From NCBI RefSeq assembly GCF_007475365.1, contig NZ_CP034442.1, positions 744,001-808,000 on the forward strand: 64,000 nt of DNA, given 5' to 3'. Origin of the DNA: Streptococcus oralis subsp. dentisani (lineage in GTDB: Bacteria; Bacillota; Bacilli; Lactobacillales; Streptococcaceae). This document shows positions 1-12,100 of this stretch, in pieces. The notes beneath the pieces are model-generated. The model did not search any database and had not been told where the DNA came from. It saw nothing but the letters and a program-made list of their open reading frames with translations. Made by a program: the position numbers and the translations under genes. How positions within the stretch are numbered: the stretch's first letter is position 1; each line of letters begins with the position of its first letter.

Positions 1-125
1 CCTACTGTATGTTGACCTTCTTCCTTGGCAAGTGCATAGGTTTGACCATCCTTTTGCACAAAGTAAAAACGGTCATTTTCATCAATGATGAGTCCAACGA
101 TAAAACTTGCAAGATTTGTATTCAT
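1..125 (-). CDS. cvfB: CvfB-type S1 RNA-binding protein, N-terminus only
   Basis: Minus-strand reading frame entering from the window edge; the ATG at 125 follows an AGAAGGA ribosome binding site. Only about 41 residues are visible, beginning MNTNLASFIVGLIIDEND. They look like the first S1-like domain of CvfB/YitL, an RNA-binding protein that in other Firmicutes influences virulence gene expression. It sits just downstream of frr, the order I remember from pneumococcus. The rest lies outside the window, so domain content cannot be checked. Confidence 0.7.
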   Translation of the reverse strand, partial: MNTNLASFIVGLIIDENDRFYFVQKDGQTYALAKEEGQHTV

Positions 126-143
126 ATTTCCTTCTTTCGAATA

Positions 144-180
144 AAACTCAGCCAGCAATGCCAACTGAGTTTTTTTGTTT
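144..180. terminator. Hairpin between frr and cvfB
   Basis: Inverted repeat AAACTCAG (144-151) / CTGAGTTT (165-172). It is followed by a T-run on the plus strand and by TTTAT on the minus strand, directly after the frr stop. It could end the pyrH-frr transcript or partly attenuate cvfB. Confidence 0.55.
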
Positions 181-184
181 ATTT

Positions 185-742
185 TTAGACTTCCAAAAGT
201 TCTTTTTCTTTATTGGCAGTCATATCGTCGATGTGTTTAACAGCATCGTCTGTTACTTTTTGAATATCTTTTTCAAGAGTCTTCAATTCGTCTTCAGTGA
301 TTTCTTTTGCTTTTTCTTGTTTCTTAGCTTCATCCATAGCATCACGTCGGATATTGCGGACAGCCACTTTAGCATTCTCACCGACCTTCTTCACTTCTTT
401 AGCAAGGTCACGACGAGTTTCTTCTGTAAGAGCAGGGATAACCAAGCGGATTACAGAACCATCGTTAGCTGGTGTAATACCAAGATCAGAAGCGTTCAAG
501 GCACGTTCGATGTCTTTCAATGAAGACTTGTCAAATGGTGTTACCAACAAGACACGCGCTTCTGGAATAGTGATAGAAGCGATTTGGTTAAGAGGAGTTT
601 CGACTCCATAGTATTCTACGTGGATACGGTCTAGCAAGCTTGCGTTGGCACGACCGGCACGGATACCACCAAATTCACGAGCAAGTGATTGGTGAGACTG
701 GGTCATTCTCTCTTTAGCTTTTTCTACAATTGCGTTAGCCAT
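185..742 (-). CDS. frr: Ribosome recycling factor
   Basis: 185-residue protein of normal family length. RRF acts with EF-G to split the post-termination ribosome from mRNA and tRNA. The conserved IRAGRA segment is at residues 27-32, in the first helix of the three-helix bundle, and the C-terminal half is the long charged helix typical of the family. The frame stays open 23 codons further upstream into pyrH, but [13 protein letters not shown] at 742 is the family start and lies only 7 bp after the pyrH stop, so the pair is translationally close-coupled. Confidence 0.97.
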   Translation of the reverse strand: MANAIVEKAKERMTQSHQSLAREFGGIRAGRANASLLDRIHVEYYGVETPLNQIASITIPEARVLLVTPFDKSSLKDIERALNASDLGITPANDGSVIRLVIPALTEETRRDLAKEVKKVGENAKVAVRNIRRDAMDEAKKQEKAKEITEDELKTLEKDIQKVTDDAVKHIDDMTANKEKELLEV

Positions 743-749
743 AATTTTC

Positions 750-1487
750 TTATTCCTTTTCTTCGATATTGTTTGAAACTGTTGTTCCGATATTTTCACC
801 AAATACGACACGTTTGATGTTGCCTGGTTGGTTCATGTTAAAGACAACCAAGTCAATGTCGTTGTCCATAGAGAGGGTTGAAGCTGTTGAGTCCATGATA
901 CGAAGACCTTTGTTGATAACATCACGGTGGGTCAATTCTTCAAACTTAACGGCTGTTTTGTCTTTCTTAGGATCGGCATTATAAACACCATCTACGCCAT
1001 TTTTAGCCATAAGAATGGCATCCGCTTCGATTTCAGCCGCACGAAGAGCTGCTGTTGTATCTGTTGAGAAGTAAGGTGAACCAATTCCAGCACCAAAGAT
1101 AACGATACGGCCTTTTTCAAGGTGGCGAAGAGCACGTCCACGTACGTAAGGCTCAGCCACTTGTTGCATAGAAATAGCTGTTTGCACACGCGTATCAACA
1201 CCAACTTGCTGCAATGAATCTGCCATTACAAGAGCATTCATCACGGTCCCAAGCATTCCAGTGTAATCTGCCTGAACGCGGTCCATTCCTGCTTCTGCTG
1301 CAGGTTCTCCACGCCAGAGATTTCCTCCACCAATAACAAGGGCAATTTCGATACCTAAGCTATGAACTTCTTGAATCTCTCTTGCGATTTTTTGAACTGT
1401 TTGGATATCAATCCCTACGCCACGTTCACCTGCAAGAGCCTCACCTGATAACTTGATTAAAATACGTTTATACTTGGGATTCGCCAT
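750..1487 (-). CDS. pyrH: UMP kinase
   Basis: 245 residues, full length for the bacterial amino-acid-kinase-fold UMP kinase, which makes UDP from UMP and ATP. Visible signatures are the N-terminal [10 protein letters not shown], the glycine-rich GGGNLWRG loop and the YNADPKKD segment near the nucleotide site. The start at 1487 is preceded by GGAGAG. It is first in the pyrH-frr pair, a conserved arrangement joining pyrimidine supply and translation genes. UTP feedback is family knowledge, not visible here. Confidence 0.97.
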   Translation of the reverse strand: MANPKYKRILIKLSGEALAGERGVGIDIQTVQKIAREIQEVHSLGIEIALVIGGGNLWRGEPAAEAGMDRVQADYTGMLGTVMNALVMADSLQQVGVDTRVQTAISMQQVAEPYVRGRALRHLEKGRIVIFGAGIGSPYFSTDTTAALRAAEIEADAILMAKNGVDGVYNADPKKDKTAVKFEELTHRDVINKGLRIMDSTASTLSMDNDIDLVVFNMNQPGNIKRVVFGENIGTTVSNNIEEKE

Positions 1488-1514
1488 TTTTACTCTCCTT
1501 TTTTCATCCTACCT

Positions 1515-1545
1515 ATTTTATCACAATTTCTTAGATTTTTATAGT
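1515..1545 (-). promoter_or_regulatory. Probable pyrH promoter
   Basis: Minus-strand TAAAAT at 1520-1515 with a weak AT-rich -35, about 30 bp upstream of the pyrH start. Only the -10 is convincing. Confidence 0.4.
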
Positions 1546-1570
1546 ACCATGAGCAATTCTTTCAAAAAAA

Positions 1571-2905
1571 TTAGACCGTTAAAAATTCCTCTAAGTCAGA
1601 AAGAGCGCGCTCTTCAATTTTTTCATAACGAGCCTTCTTATCACGGATACGCTCGCCTTCCAACTCCTTGATAATCCCAAAATTGACGTTCATTGGTTGG
1701 AAATGTTTGCTATCTGCATGAGTGATGTAATGAGCTAGACTTCCAATCGCTGTGGTCTCTGGGAAGATAGCTGCGCTTTCTCCCTTGAAGAGTCGAGCCG
1801 CGTTAATACCTGCAACCAAGCCTGACGCTGCTGACTCAACATAGCCTTCCACACCCGTCATCTGACCTGCAAAGAAGAGATTGGGTTGTTTCTTAGAACG
1901 GTAGGTTTGCTCGAGAAGATTTGGTGAATCCATGTAAGAATTGCGGTGCATGACACCATAACGAACAAACTCCGCATTTTCAAGACCTGGAATCATTTGG
2001 AAGACACGCTTTTGTTCTCCCCATTTGAGGTGGGTTTGGAAACCGACGATATTGTAGAGACTACCAGCCGCATTATCCTGACGAAGCTGGACAACTGCAT
2101 ACGGTGTTTTGAACTCCCCGTCACGAGGGCCTGTATAATCGTCTGGATACTCCAGACCAACTGGTTTCATAGGACCATAAAGCATGGTTTTAATGCCACG
2201 CTTAGCCATGACTTCGATAGGCATACAACCTTCAAAGTACTTTTCTTTTTCAAAAGAATTGAGCGGTACTTCTTCCGCATGGACCAAGGCTTCATGAAAA
2301 TCCATAAACTCTTGCTTGGTCATTGGAGCATTGAGGTAGGCTGCCTCTCCCTTGTCATAACGAGACTTGAGATAGACCTTGCTCATATCGATAGTATTGA
2401 CATCGATAATAGGCGCCGCCGCGTCGTAGAAATAGAATCCATCGCCGTCATTAAGGGCATGAATCTTCTCAGCTAGAGCATCGCTGGTCAAAGGACCAGT
2501 AGCGACCACTGTAATAACATCTGTCGGCAATTCTGTAATTTCATCACGAACCACCTCAATCAAGGGGTGGTTGGCCACTTTCTTAGTCACCATCTGGGAG
2601 AAACCATCTCGATCCACCGCAAGGGCACCCCCCGCAGGAACACGTGTAGCCTCAGCAGATTCCAAGATAACAGAACCCAAGCGACGCATTTCTTCCTTGA
2701 GGAGCCCAACCGCATTTGTCAGAGCATCCCCACGAAGAGAATTGGAACAGACCAACTCGGCAAAATTGTCTGTTTTGTGCTGGGGTGTTGACTTGACACC
2801 ACGCATTTCATAGAGTTTAACTGGAATACCACGCTCTGCGATTTGGTAGGCTGCTTCAGAACCTGCTAAACCTGCTCCGATAACATTGATATGAGATTGA
2901 GACAT
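1571..2905 (-). CDS. trmFO: Folate/FAD-dependent tRNA (uracil-5-)-methyltransferase TrmFO
   Basis: 444 residues, full length. TrmFO makes m5U54 in the tRNA T-loop using methylenetetrahydrofolate and FAD. An FAD-binding glycine motif [10 protein letters not shown] lies at residues 10-19. The conserved Cys53 sits in [12 protein letters not shown], and a second conserved cysteine is in [10 protein letters not shown], around 225 residues in. It is close to pyrH but separated by about 80 bp containing the pyrH promoter. The giant adhesin gene lies immediately upstream on the same strand, separated by a strong terminator. Confidence 0.96.
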   Translation of the reverse strand: MSQSHINVIGAGLAGSEAAYQIAERGIPVKLYEMRGVKSTPQHKTDNFAELVCSNSLRGDALTNAVGLLKEEMRRLGSVILESAEATRVPAGGALAVDRDGFSQMVTKKVANHPLIEVVRDEITELPTDVITVVATGPLTSDALAEKIHALNDGDGFYFYDAAAPIIDVNTIDMSKVYLKSRYDKGEAAYLNAPMTKQEFMDFHEALVHAEEVPLNSFEKEKYFEGCMPIEVMAKRGIKTMLYGPMKPVGLEYPDDYTGPRDGEFKTPYAVVQLRQDNAAGSLYNIVGFQTHLKWGEQKRVFQMIPGLENAEFVRYGVMHRNSYMDSPNLLEQTYRSKKQPNLFFAGQMTGVEGYVESAASGLVAGINAARLFKGESAAIFPETTAIGSLAHYITHADSKHFQPMNVNFGIIKELEGERIRDKKARYEKIEERALSDLEEFLTV

Positions 2906-2920
2906 AAGACTTTTTTACCA

Positions 2921-2991
2921 TTATGGGAGAAAAATCCGAAGAGAAAAATCCGCTCTTCTTTTTCTTAGCTTTTAGTAACAGCCTCCCATAA
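2921..2991 (-). promoter_or_regulatory. Structured 5' leader of trmFO
   Basis: A 9-bp inverted repeat TTATGGGAG (2921-2929) / CTCCCATAA (2983-2991) encloses a second inverted repeat GAAGAG/CTCTTC (2938-2943 / 2953-2958). Both would fold in the trmFO mRNA between the likely promoter (TGTTATACT, -10 at 3018-3023) and the start codon at 2905. No known riboswitch was recognised. Confidence 0.4.
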
Positions 2992-3017
2992 ACTTTCTAT
3001 AGATAATCACTTCTACT

Positions 3018-3023
3018 AGTATA
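3018..3023 (-). promoter_or_regulatory. Probable trmFO promoter (-10)
   Basis: Minus-strand TGTTATACT, an extended -10 element, about 113 bp upstream of the trmFO start. The -35 region is weak. Confidence 0.45.
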
Positions 3024-3084
3024 ACAAAAAAGGTAGGCAGAAAGAACTAAAAAGGCCTATAGATTAAAAATGAGCCTACAAACA

Positions 3085-3115
3085 AACCCCAGATAGCCTT
3101 GAGCCATCTGGGGTT
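3085..3115 (-). terminator. Terminator of the giant adhesin gene
   Basis: Perfect 10-bp stem AACCCCAGAT (3085-3094) / ATCTGGGGTT (3106-3115) with an 11-base loop, followed on the minus strand by TTGTTTGT. It lies 57 bp past the adhesin stop. Confidence 0.8.
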
Positions 3116-3171
3116 CTTGTGTTCATCGCTAAAATGATATCAGCAATTTCATTTTAGTCGATTTCTGGGAC

Positions 3172-6100
3172 TTAGTCTTCTAAATCCATCTCAGAAGCTG
3201 CTGATTTCTTCTTCTTGCCAAGAAGAGAGGCAGTTGCCAAGGCAGCTACTCCTAATCCAAGACCAGCAAATTGGTTACTTGCAGTTCCTGTATTTGGAAG
3301 TTTTCTACCGTTTGAGCGTCCTGGTCCAGCAGGTTGTTGTGCAGGAGCTTGTGAGTGGTTCAAAGCGCTTGAGATTGAAGCACTGTCAGACAAGCTAGCT
3401 GAGGTACTTACGCTGTCGCTCAAGCTTGTGCTTGCTGATTGGCTCGCACTAATTGATGCAGATACGCTGTTGCTCAAGCTTGCTGAAGTACTTGCTGAAG
3501 TTGAGGCATCGCCTGAACCATTGCTTGTACTTGTTGAACCTGAACCGCTACCTGAGTTGTTGCTTGCACTGATTGAAGCTGATGCGCTTTGGCTAGCTGA
3601 TACAGATGCTGAAACTGATTGACTTGCTGAGTCATTGCTTGTGCTTGTTGAACCTGAACCGCTACCTGAGTTGTTGCTTGCACTGATTGAGGCAGACACG
3701 CTGTTGCTCAAGCTTGTGCTTGCTGATACTGAAGCACTGATTGAAGCGGATACGCTGTTGCTCAAGCTTGTGCTTGCTGATTCAGATGCACTGATTGAGG
3801 CAGACACGCTGTTGCTCAAGCTTGTGCTTGCTGATACTGAAGTACTGATTGATGCAGATACGCTGTTGCTCAAGCTTGTGCTTGCTGATTGGCTAGCACT
3901 GATTGAAGCACTTACGCTGTTGCTCAAGCTTGTGCTTGCTGATTGGCTAGCACTGATTGAAGCACTTACGCTGTTGCTCAAGCTTGTGCTTGCTGATTCA
4001 GATGCACTGATTGAAGCAGACACGCTATTGCTCAAGCTTGTGCTTGCTGATACTGAAGTACTGATTGATGCAGATACGCTGTTGCTCAAGCTTGTGCTTG
4101 CTGATTCAGATGCACTAATTGAAGCTGACACGCTGTTGCTCAAGCTTGTGCTTGCTGATACTGAAGCACTAATTGAAGCTGACACGCTGTTGCTCAAGCT
4201 TGTGCTTGCTGAGTGGCTCGCACTGATTGAAGCTGACACGCTGTTGCTCAAGCTTGTGCTTGCTGATTCAGATGCACTAATTGATGCAGACACGCTGTTG
4301 CTCAAGCTTGTGCTTGCTGATACTGAAGCACCAATTGAAGCAGACACGCTGTTGCTCAAGCTTGTGCTTGCTGAGTGGCTCGCACTAATTGAAGCTGACA
4401 CGCTGTTGCTCAAGCTTGTGCTTGCTGATTCAGATGCACTGATTGAAGCAGACACGCTATTGCTCAAGCTTGTGCTTGCTGATTGGCTAGCACTGATTGA
4501 AGCAGATACGCTGTTGCTCAAGCTTGTGCTTGCTGATACTGAAGCACTAATTGAAGCTGACACGCTGTTGCTCAAGCTTGTGCTTGCTGAGTGGCTCGCA
4601 CTGATTGAAGCTGACACGCTGTTGCTCAAGCTTGTGCTTGCTGATTCAGATGCACTAATTGATGCAGACACGCTGTTGCTCAAGCTTGTGCTTGCTGATA
4701 CTGAAGCACTAATTGATGCAGACACGCTGTTGCTCAAGCTTGTGCTTGCTGATTCAGATGCACTAATTGATGCAGACACGCTGTTGCTCATGCTTGTGCT
4801 TGCTGATTCAGATGCACTAATTGATGCAGACACGCTGTTGCTCAAGCTTGTGCTTGCTGATTCAGATGCACTAATTGATGCAGACACACTGTTGCTCATG
4901 CTTGTGCTTGCTGATACTGAAGCACTAATTGAAGCAGATACGCTGTTACTCAAGCTTGTGCTTGCTGATTGGCTAGCACTGATTGAGGCAGATACGCTGT
5001 TGCTCAAGCTTGTGCTTGCTGATTCAGATGCACTGATTGAAGCAGACACGCTATTGCTCAAGCTTGTGCTTGCTGATACTGAAGTACTGATTGATGCAGA
5101 TACGCTGTTGCTCAAGCTTGTGCTTGCTGATTCAGATGCACTAATTGAAGCTGACACGCTGTTGCTCAAGCTTGTGCTTGCTGATACTGAAGCACTAATT
5201 GAAGCTGACACGCTGTTGCTCAAGCTTGTGCTTGCTGAGTGGCTCGCACTGATTGAAGCTGACACGCTGTTGCTCAAGCTTGTGCTTGCTGATTCAGATG
5301 CACTAATTGATGCAGACACGCTGTTGCTCAAGCTTGTGCTTGCTGATACTGAAGCACTAATTGAAGCAGATACGCTGTTGCTCAAGCTTGTGCTTGCTGA
5401 GTGGCTCGCACTAATTGAAGCTGACACGCTGTTGCTCAAGCTTGTGCTTGCTGATACTGAAGCACTAATTGAAGCAGATACGCTGTTACTCAAGCTTGTG
5501 CTTGCTGAGTGGCTCGCACTAATTGAAGCTGACACGCTGTTGCTCAAGCTTGTACTTGCTGATTCAGATGCACTGATTGAAGCAGACACGCTGTTGCTCA
5601 AGCTTGTGCTTGCTGAGTGGCTCGCACTGATTGAAGCAGATACGCTGTTACTCAAGCTTGTGCTTGCTGAGTGGCTCGCACTGATTGAAGCTGACACGCT
5701 GTTGCTCAAGCTTGTGCTTGCTGATTCAGATGCACTAATTGAAGCTGACACACTGTTGCTCAAGCTTGTGCTTGCTGAGTGGCTCGCACTGATTGAAGCT
5801 GACACGCTGTTGCTCAAGCTTGTGCTTGCTGATTCAGATGCACTAATTGATGCAGACACGCTGTTGCTCAAGCTTGTGCTTGCTGAGTGGCTCGCACTGA
5901 TTGAAGCTGACACGCTGTTGCTCAAGCTTGTGCTTGCTGATTCAGATGCACTAATTGATGCAGACACGCTGTTGCTCAAGCTTGTGCTTGCTGATTCAGA
6001 TGCACTGATTGATGCACTTACGCTGTTGCTCAAGCTTGTGCTTGCTGATACTGAAGTACTGATTGAAGCACTTACGCTGTTGCTCAAGCTTGTGCTTGCT

Positions 6101-9100
6101 GATTCAGATGCACTGATTGATGCACTTACGCTGTTGCTCAAGCTTGTGCTTGCTGATACTGAAGTACTGATTGATGCAGACACGCTGTTGCTCAAGCTTG
6201 TGCTTGCTGATTCAGATGCACTGATTGATGCAGACACGCTGTTGCTCAAGCTTGTGCTTGCTGATTCAGATGCACTGATTGATGCAGACACGCTGTTGCT
6301 CAAGCTTGTGCTTGCTGATACTGAAGTACTGATTGAAGCAGATACAGACGCTGAAGCGCTTTGACTTGAGCTTACTGATGCGCTTGCTGATTGACTAGCT
6401 GATACTGATGCTGAAGCTGATTGACTTGCAGATACTGATGCGCTAGTTGATTGGCTTGCAGATACTGATGCACTAGTTGATTCGCTTGCACTTACAGATG
6501 CTGAAGCTGATTGGCTTGCAGATACTGATGCGCTTGCTGATTGACTAGCTGATACTGATGCTGAAGCTGATTCACTTGCACTTACAGATGCTGAAGCTGA
6601 TTGACTTGCAGATACTGATGCTGAAGCTGATTGACTTGCAGATACTGATGCGCTAGTTGATTGGCTTGCAGATACTGATGCACTAGTTGATTCGCTTGCA
6701 CTTACAGATGCTGAAGCTGATTGGCTTGCAGATACTGATGCGCTTGCTGATTGACTAGCTGATACAGATGCTGAAGCTGATTGACTTGCAGATACTGATG
6801 CGCTTGCTGATTGGCTAGCTGATACAGACGCTGAAGCGGATTGACTTGAGCTTACTGATGCGCTTGCTGATTGACTAGCTGATACTGATGCTGAAGCTGA
6901 TTGACTTGCAGATACTGATGCGCTAGTTGATTCGCTTGCAGATACTGATGCACTAGTTGATTCGCTTGCACTTACAGATGCTGAAGCTGATTGGCTTGCA
7001 GATACTGATGCGCTTGCTGATTGGCTAGCGGATACAGATGCTGAAGCGGATTGACTTGAGCTTACTGATGCGCTTGCTGATTGGCTTGCTGATACAGATG
7101 CTGAAGCGGATTGACTTGCAGATACAGATGCGCTTGCTGATTGACTTGCACTTACAGATGCTGAAGTTGATTGACTTGCAGATACTGATGCGCTTGTTGA
7201 TTCGCTTGCTGATACAGACGCTGAAGCGGATTGACTTGCACTTACAGATGCTGAAGCGGATTGACTAGCTGATACAGACGCTGAAGCTGATTGACTTGCA
7301 GATACTGATGCGCTTGTTGATTCGCTTGCACTTACAGATGCTGAAGCGCTTTGGCTTGCAGATACTGATGCGCTTGTTGATTCGCTTGCACTTACAGATG
7401 CTGAAGTTGATTGACTTGCTGATACAGATGCTGAAGCGCTTTGGCTTGCAGATACTGATGCGCTTGTTGATTCGCTTGCACTTACAGATGCTGAAGCTGA
7501 TTGACTTGCAGATACTGATGCGCTAGTTGATTGGCTTGCACTTACAGATGCTGAAGTTGATTGACTTGAGCTTACTGATACGCTTGCTGATTGGCTTGCA
7601 CTTACAGACGCTGAAGCTGATTGACTTGCAGATACTGATGCGCTTGCTGATTGACTTGCAGATACAGATGCTGAAGCTGATTGACTTGCAGATACTGATG
7701 CGCTAGTTGATTCGCTTGCACTTACAGACGCTGAAGCTGATTGACTTGCAGATACTGATGCGCTTGCTGATTGACTTGCAGATACTGATGCGCTTGCTGA
7801 TTGACTTGCAGATACAGATGCTGAAGCTGATTGACTTGCAGATACTGATGCGCTAGTTGATTCGCTTGCACTTACAGACGCTGAAGCTGATTGACTTGCA
7901 GATACTGATGCGCTTGCTGATTGGCTAGCGGATACAGATGCTGAAGTTGATTGACTTGCAGATACAGATGCTGAAGCTGATTGACTTGCAGATACTGATG
8001 CGCTAGTTGATTCGCTTGCACTTACAGACGCTGAAGCTGATTGACTTGCAGATACTGATGCGCTTGCTGATTGACTAGCTGATACTGATGCTGAAGCTGA
8101 TTGACTTGCAGATACTGATGCGCTTGTTGATTCGCTTGCAGATACTGATGCACTAGTTGATTCGCTTGCACTTACAGATGCTGAAGCTGATTGGCTTGCA
8201 GATACTGATGCGCTTGCTGATTGGCTAGCGGATACAGATGCTGAAGCGGATTGACTTGAGCTTACTGATGCGCTTGCTGATTGGCTTGCTGATACAGATG
8301 CTGAAGCGGATTGACTTGCAGATACAGATGCGCTTGCTGATTGACTTGCACTTACAGATGCTGAAGTTGATTGACTTGCAGATACTGATGCGCTTGTTGA
8401 TTCGCTAGCTGATACTGATGCTGAAGCTGATTCACTTGCACTTACAGATGCTGAAGCTGATTGACTTGCAGATACTGATGCTGAAGCTGATTGACTTGCA
8501 GATACTGATGCGCTAGTTGATTGGCTTGCAGATACTGATGCACTAGTTGATTGACTTGCTGATACAGATGCTGAAGCTGATTGGCTTGCAGATACTGATG
8601 CGCTTGCTGATTGACTAGCTGATACAGATGCTGAAGCTGATTGACTTGCAGATACTGATGCGCTTGCTGATTGGCTAGCTGATACAGACGCTGAAGCGGA
8701 TTGACTTGAGCTTACTGATGCGCTTGCTGATTGACTAGCTGATACTGATGCTGAAGCTGATTGACTTGCAGATACTGATGCGCTAGTTGATTCGCTTGCA
8801 GATACTGATGCACTAGTTGATTCGCTTGCACTTACAGATGCTGAAGCTGATTGGCTTGCAGATACTGATGCGCTTGCTGATTGGCTAGCGGATACAGATG
8901 CTGAAGCGGATTGACTTGAGCTTACTGATGCGCTTGCTGATTGGCTTGCTGATACAGATGCTGAAGCGGATTGACTTGCAGATACAGATGCGCTTGCTGA
9001 TTGACTTGCACTTACAGATGCTGAAGCGGATTGACTAGCTGATACAGACGCTGAAGCTGATTGACTTGCAGATACTGATGCGCTAGTTGATTGGCTTGCA

Positions 9101-12100
9101 GATACTGATGCACTAGTTGATTCGCTTGCACTTACAGATGCTGAAGCTGATTGACTTGCAGATACTGATGCGCTAGTTGATTGGCTTGCAGATACAGATG
9201 CTGAAGCTGATTGACTTGCAGATACAGATGCTGAAGCTGATTGACTTGCAGATACTGATGCGCTAGTTGATTCGCTTGCACTTACAGACGCTGAAGCTGA
9301 TTGACTTGCAGATACTGATGCGCTTGCTGATTGGCTAGCGGATACAGATGCTGAAGTTGATTGACTTGCAGATACTGATGCGCTTGCTGATTGACTTGCA
9401 GATACTGATGCGCTTGCTGATTCGCTAGCTGATACAGACGCTGAAGCGGATTGACTTGAGCTTACTGATGCGCTTGCTGATTGACTAGCTGATACTGATG
9501 CTGAAGCGGATTGACTTGCAGATACTGATGCGCTAGTTGATTGGCTTGCAGATACTGATGCACTAGTTGATTCGCTTGCACTTACTGATGCTGAAGCTGA
9601 TTGGCTTGCAGATACTGATGCGCTTGCTGATTGGCTAGCGGATACAGATGCTGAAGCGGATTGACTTGAGCTTACTGATGCGCTTGCTGATTGGCTTGCA
9701 CTTACAGATGCTGAAGCGGATTGACTAGCTGATACAGACGCTGAAGCTGATTGACTTGCAGATACTGATGCGCTTGTTGATTCGCTTGCACTTACAGATG
9801 CTGAAGCGCTTTGGCTTGCAGATACTGATGCGCTTGTTGATTCGCTTGCACTTACAGATGCTGAAGTTGATTGACTTGCTGATACAGATGCTGAAGCGCT
9901 TTGGCTTGCTGATACTGATGCGCTTGTTGATTGGCTTGCTGATACTGATGCGCTAGTTGATTGGCTTGCAGATACTGATGCGCTAGTTGATTGGCTAGCG
10001 GATACAGACGCTGAAGCTGATTGACTTGAGCTTACTGATGCGCTTGCTGATTGACTAGCTGATACTGATGCTGAAGCTGATTGACTTGCAGATACTGATG
10101 CGCTAGTTGATTGGCTTGCAGATACTGATGCACTAGTTGATTCGCTTGCACTTACAGATGCTGAAGCTGATTGGCTTGCAGATACTGATGCGCTTGCTGA
10201 TTGGCTAGCTGATACTGATGCTGAAGCTGATTGACTTGAGCTTACTGATGCGCTTGCTGATTGGCTTGCTGATTGGCTTGCTGATACAGATGCTGAAGTT
10301 GATTGACTTGCTGATACTGATGCGCTTGCTGATTGGCTTGCTGATACAGATGCTGAAGTTGATTGACTTGCTGATACTGATGCGCTAGTTGATTCGCTTG
10401 CACTTACAGATGCTGAAGCTGATTGACTTGCAGATACTGATGCTGAAGCTGATTGACTTGAGCTTACTGATGCGCTTGCTGATTGACTAGCTGATACTGA
10501 TGCTGAAGCTGATTGACTTGCAGATACTGATGCGCTAGTTGATTGGCTTGCAGATACTGATGCACTAGTTGATTCGCTTGCACTTACAGATGCTGAAGAT
10601 GATTGGCTTGCAGATACTGATGCGCTAGTTGATTGGCTTGCAGATACTGATGCACTAGTTGATTCGCTTGCACTTACTGATGCTGAAGCTGATTGGCTTG
10701 CAGATACTGATGCGCTAGTTGATTGGCTTGCAGATACAGACGCTGAAGCTGATTGACTTGCAGATACTGATGCGCTTGTTGATTCGCTTGCACTTACAGA
10801 TGCTGAAGCGCTTTGGCTTGCAGATACTGATGCGCTAGTTGATTGGCTAGCTGATACAGATGCTGAAGTTGATTGACTTGCTGATACAGATGCTGAAGCG
10901 CTTTGGCTTGCAGATACTGATGCGCTTGTTGATTCGCTTGCACTTACAGAAGCTGAAGCTGATTGACTTGAGCTTACTGATGCGCTAGTTGATTGGCTTG
11001 CACTTACAGACGCTGAAGTTGATTGACTTGAGCTTACTGATACGCTTGCTGATACGCTTGCTGATACGCTTGCTGATACTGATGCGCTAGTTGATTGACT
11101 TGCACTTACAGATGCCGAAGCTGATTCGCTTGCACTTACAGATGCTGAAGCTGATTGGCTAGCAGATACTGATGCGCTAGTTGATTCGCTAGCTGATACA
11201 GACGCTGAAGCTGATTGACTTGCAGATACTGATGCGCTAGTTAATTGACTAGCTGATACAGATGCTGAAGATGATTGGCTTGCAGATACTGATGCGCTAG
11301 TTGATTGACTAGCTGATACAGATGCTGAAGATGATTGGCTTGCACTTACAGATGCTGAAGCTGATTCACTTGAGCTTACTGATGCTGAAGCGCTTTGGCT
11401 TGCTGATACAGATGCTGAAGCGGATTGGCTAGCTGATACAGACGCTGAAGTTGATTGACTTGCTGATACTGATGCGCTTGCTGATTGGCTAGCTGATACA
11501 GATGCTGAAGTTGATTGACTTGAGCTTACTGATGCTGAAGCTGATTCGCTTGCACTTACTGATGCTGAAGCTGATTCGCTTGCACTTACAGATGCTGAAG
11601 CTGATTGGCTAGCAGATACTGATGCGCTAGTTGATTCGCTAGCTGATACAGACGCTGAAGCTGATTGACTTGCAGATACTGATGCGCTAGTTGATTCGCT
11701 TGCACTTACTGATGCTGAAGCTGATTGACTTGCAGATACTGATGCGCTAGTTGATTGGCTTGCTGATACTGATGCTGAAGCTGATTGACTTGCAGATACT
11801 GATGCGCTAGTTGATTCGCTTGCACTTACAGATGCTGAAGCTGATTGGCTAGCTGATACTGATGCTGAAGTTGATTGACTTGCAGATACTGATGCTGAAG
11901 CTGATTCACTTGAGCTTACTGATGCGCTTGCTGATTGGCTAGCTGATACAGATGCTGAAGCTGATTGACTTGCAGATACTGATGCGCTTGTTGATTGACT
12001 TGCACTTACAGATGCTGAAGCTGATTGACTTGCAGATACAGACGCTGAAGCTGATTGGCTAGCTGATACAGACGCTGAAGCTGATTCACTTGCAGATACT

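Noticed and set aside
185..811. Longer frr product beginning inside pyrH
   Set aside because: The extra 23 residues are pyrH in another frame; the ATG at 742 matches the family N-terminus.
3635..6364. A 909-codon plus-strand open frame rich in Leu/Ala/Asp across the adhesin gene
   Set aside because: It is the antisense of the 54-bp repeat array. A stop-free unit gives a stop-free array, there is no binding site or domain, and the minus-strand gene explains the sequence.
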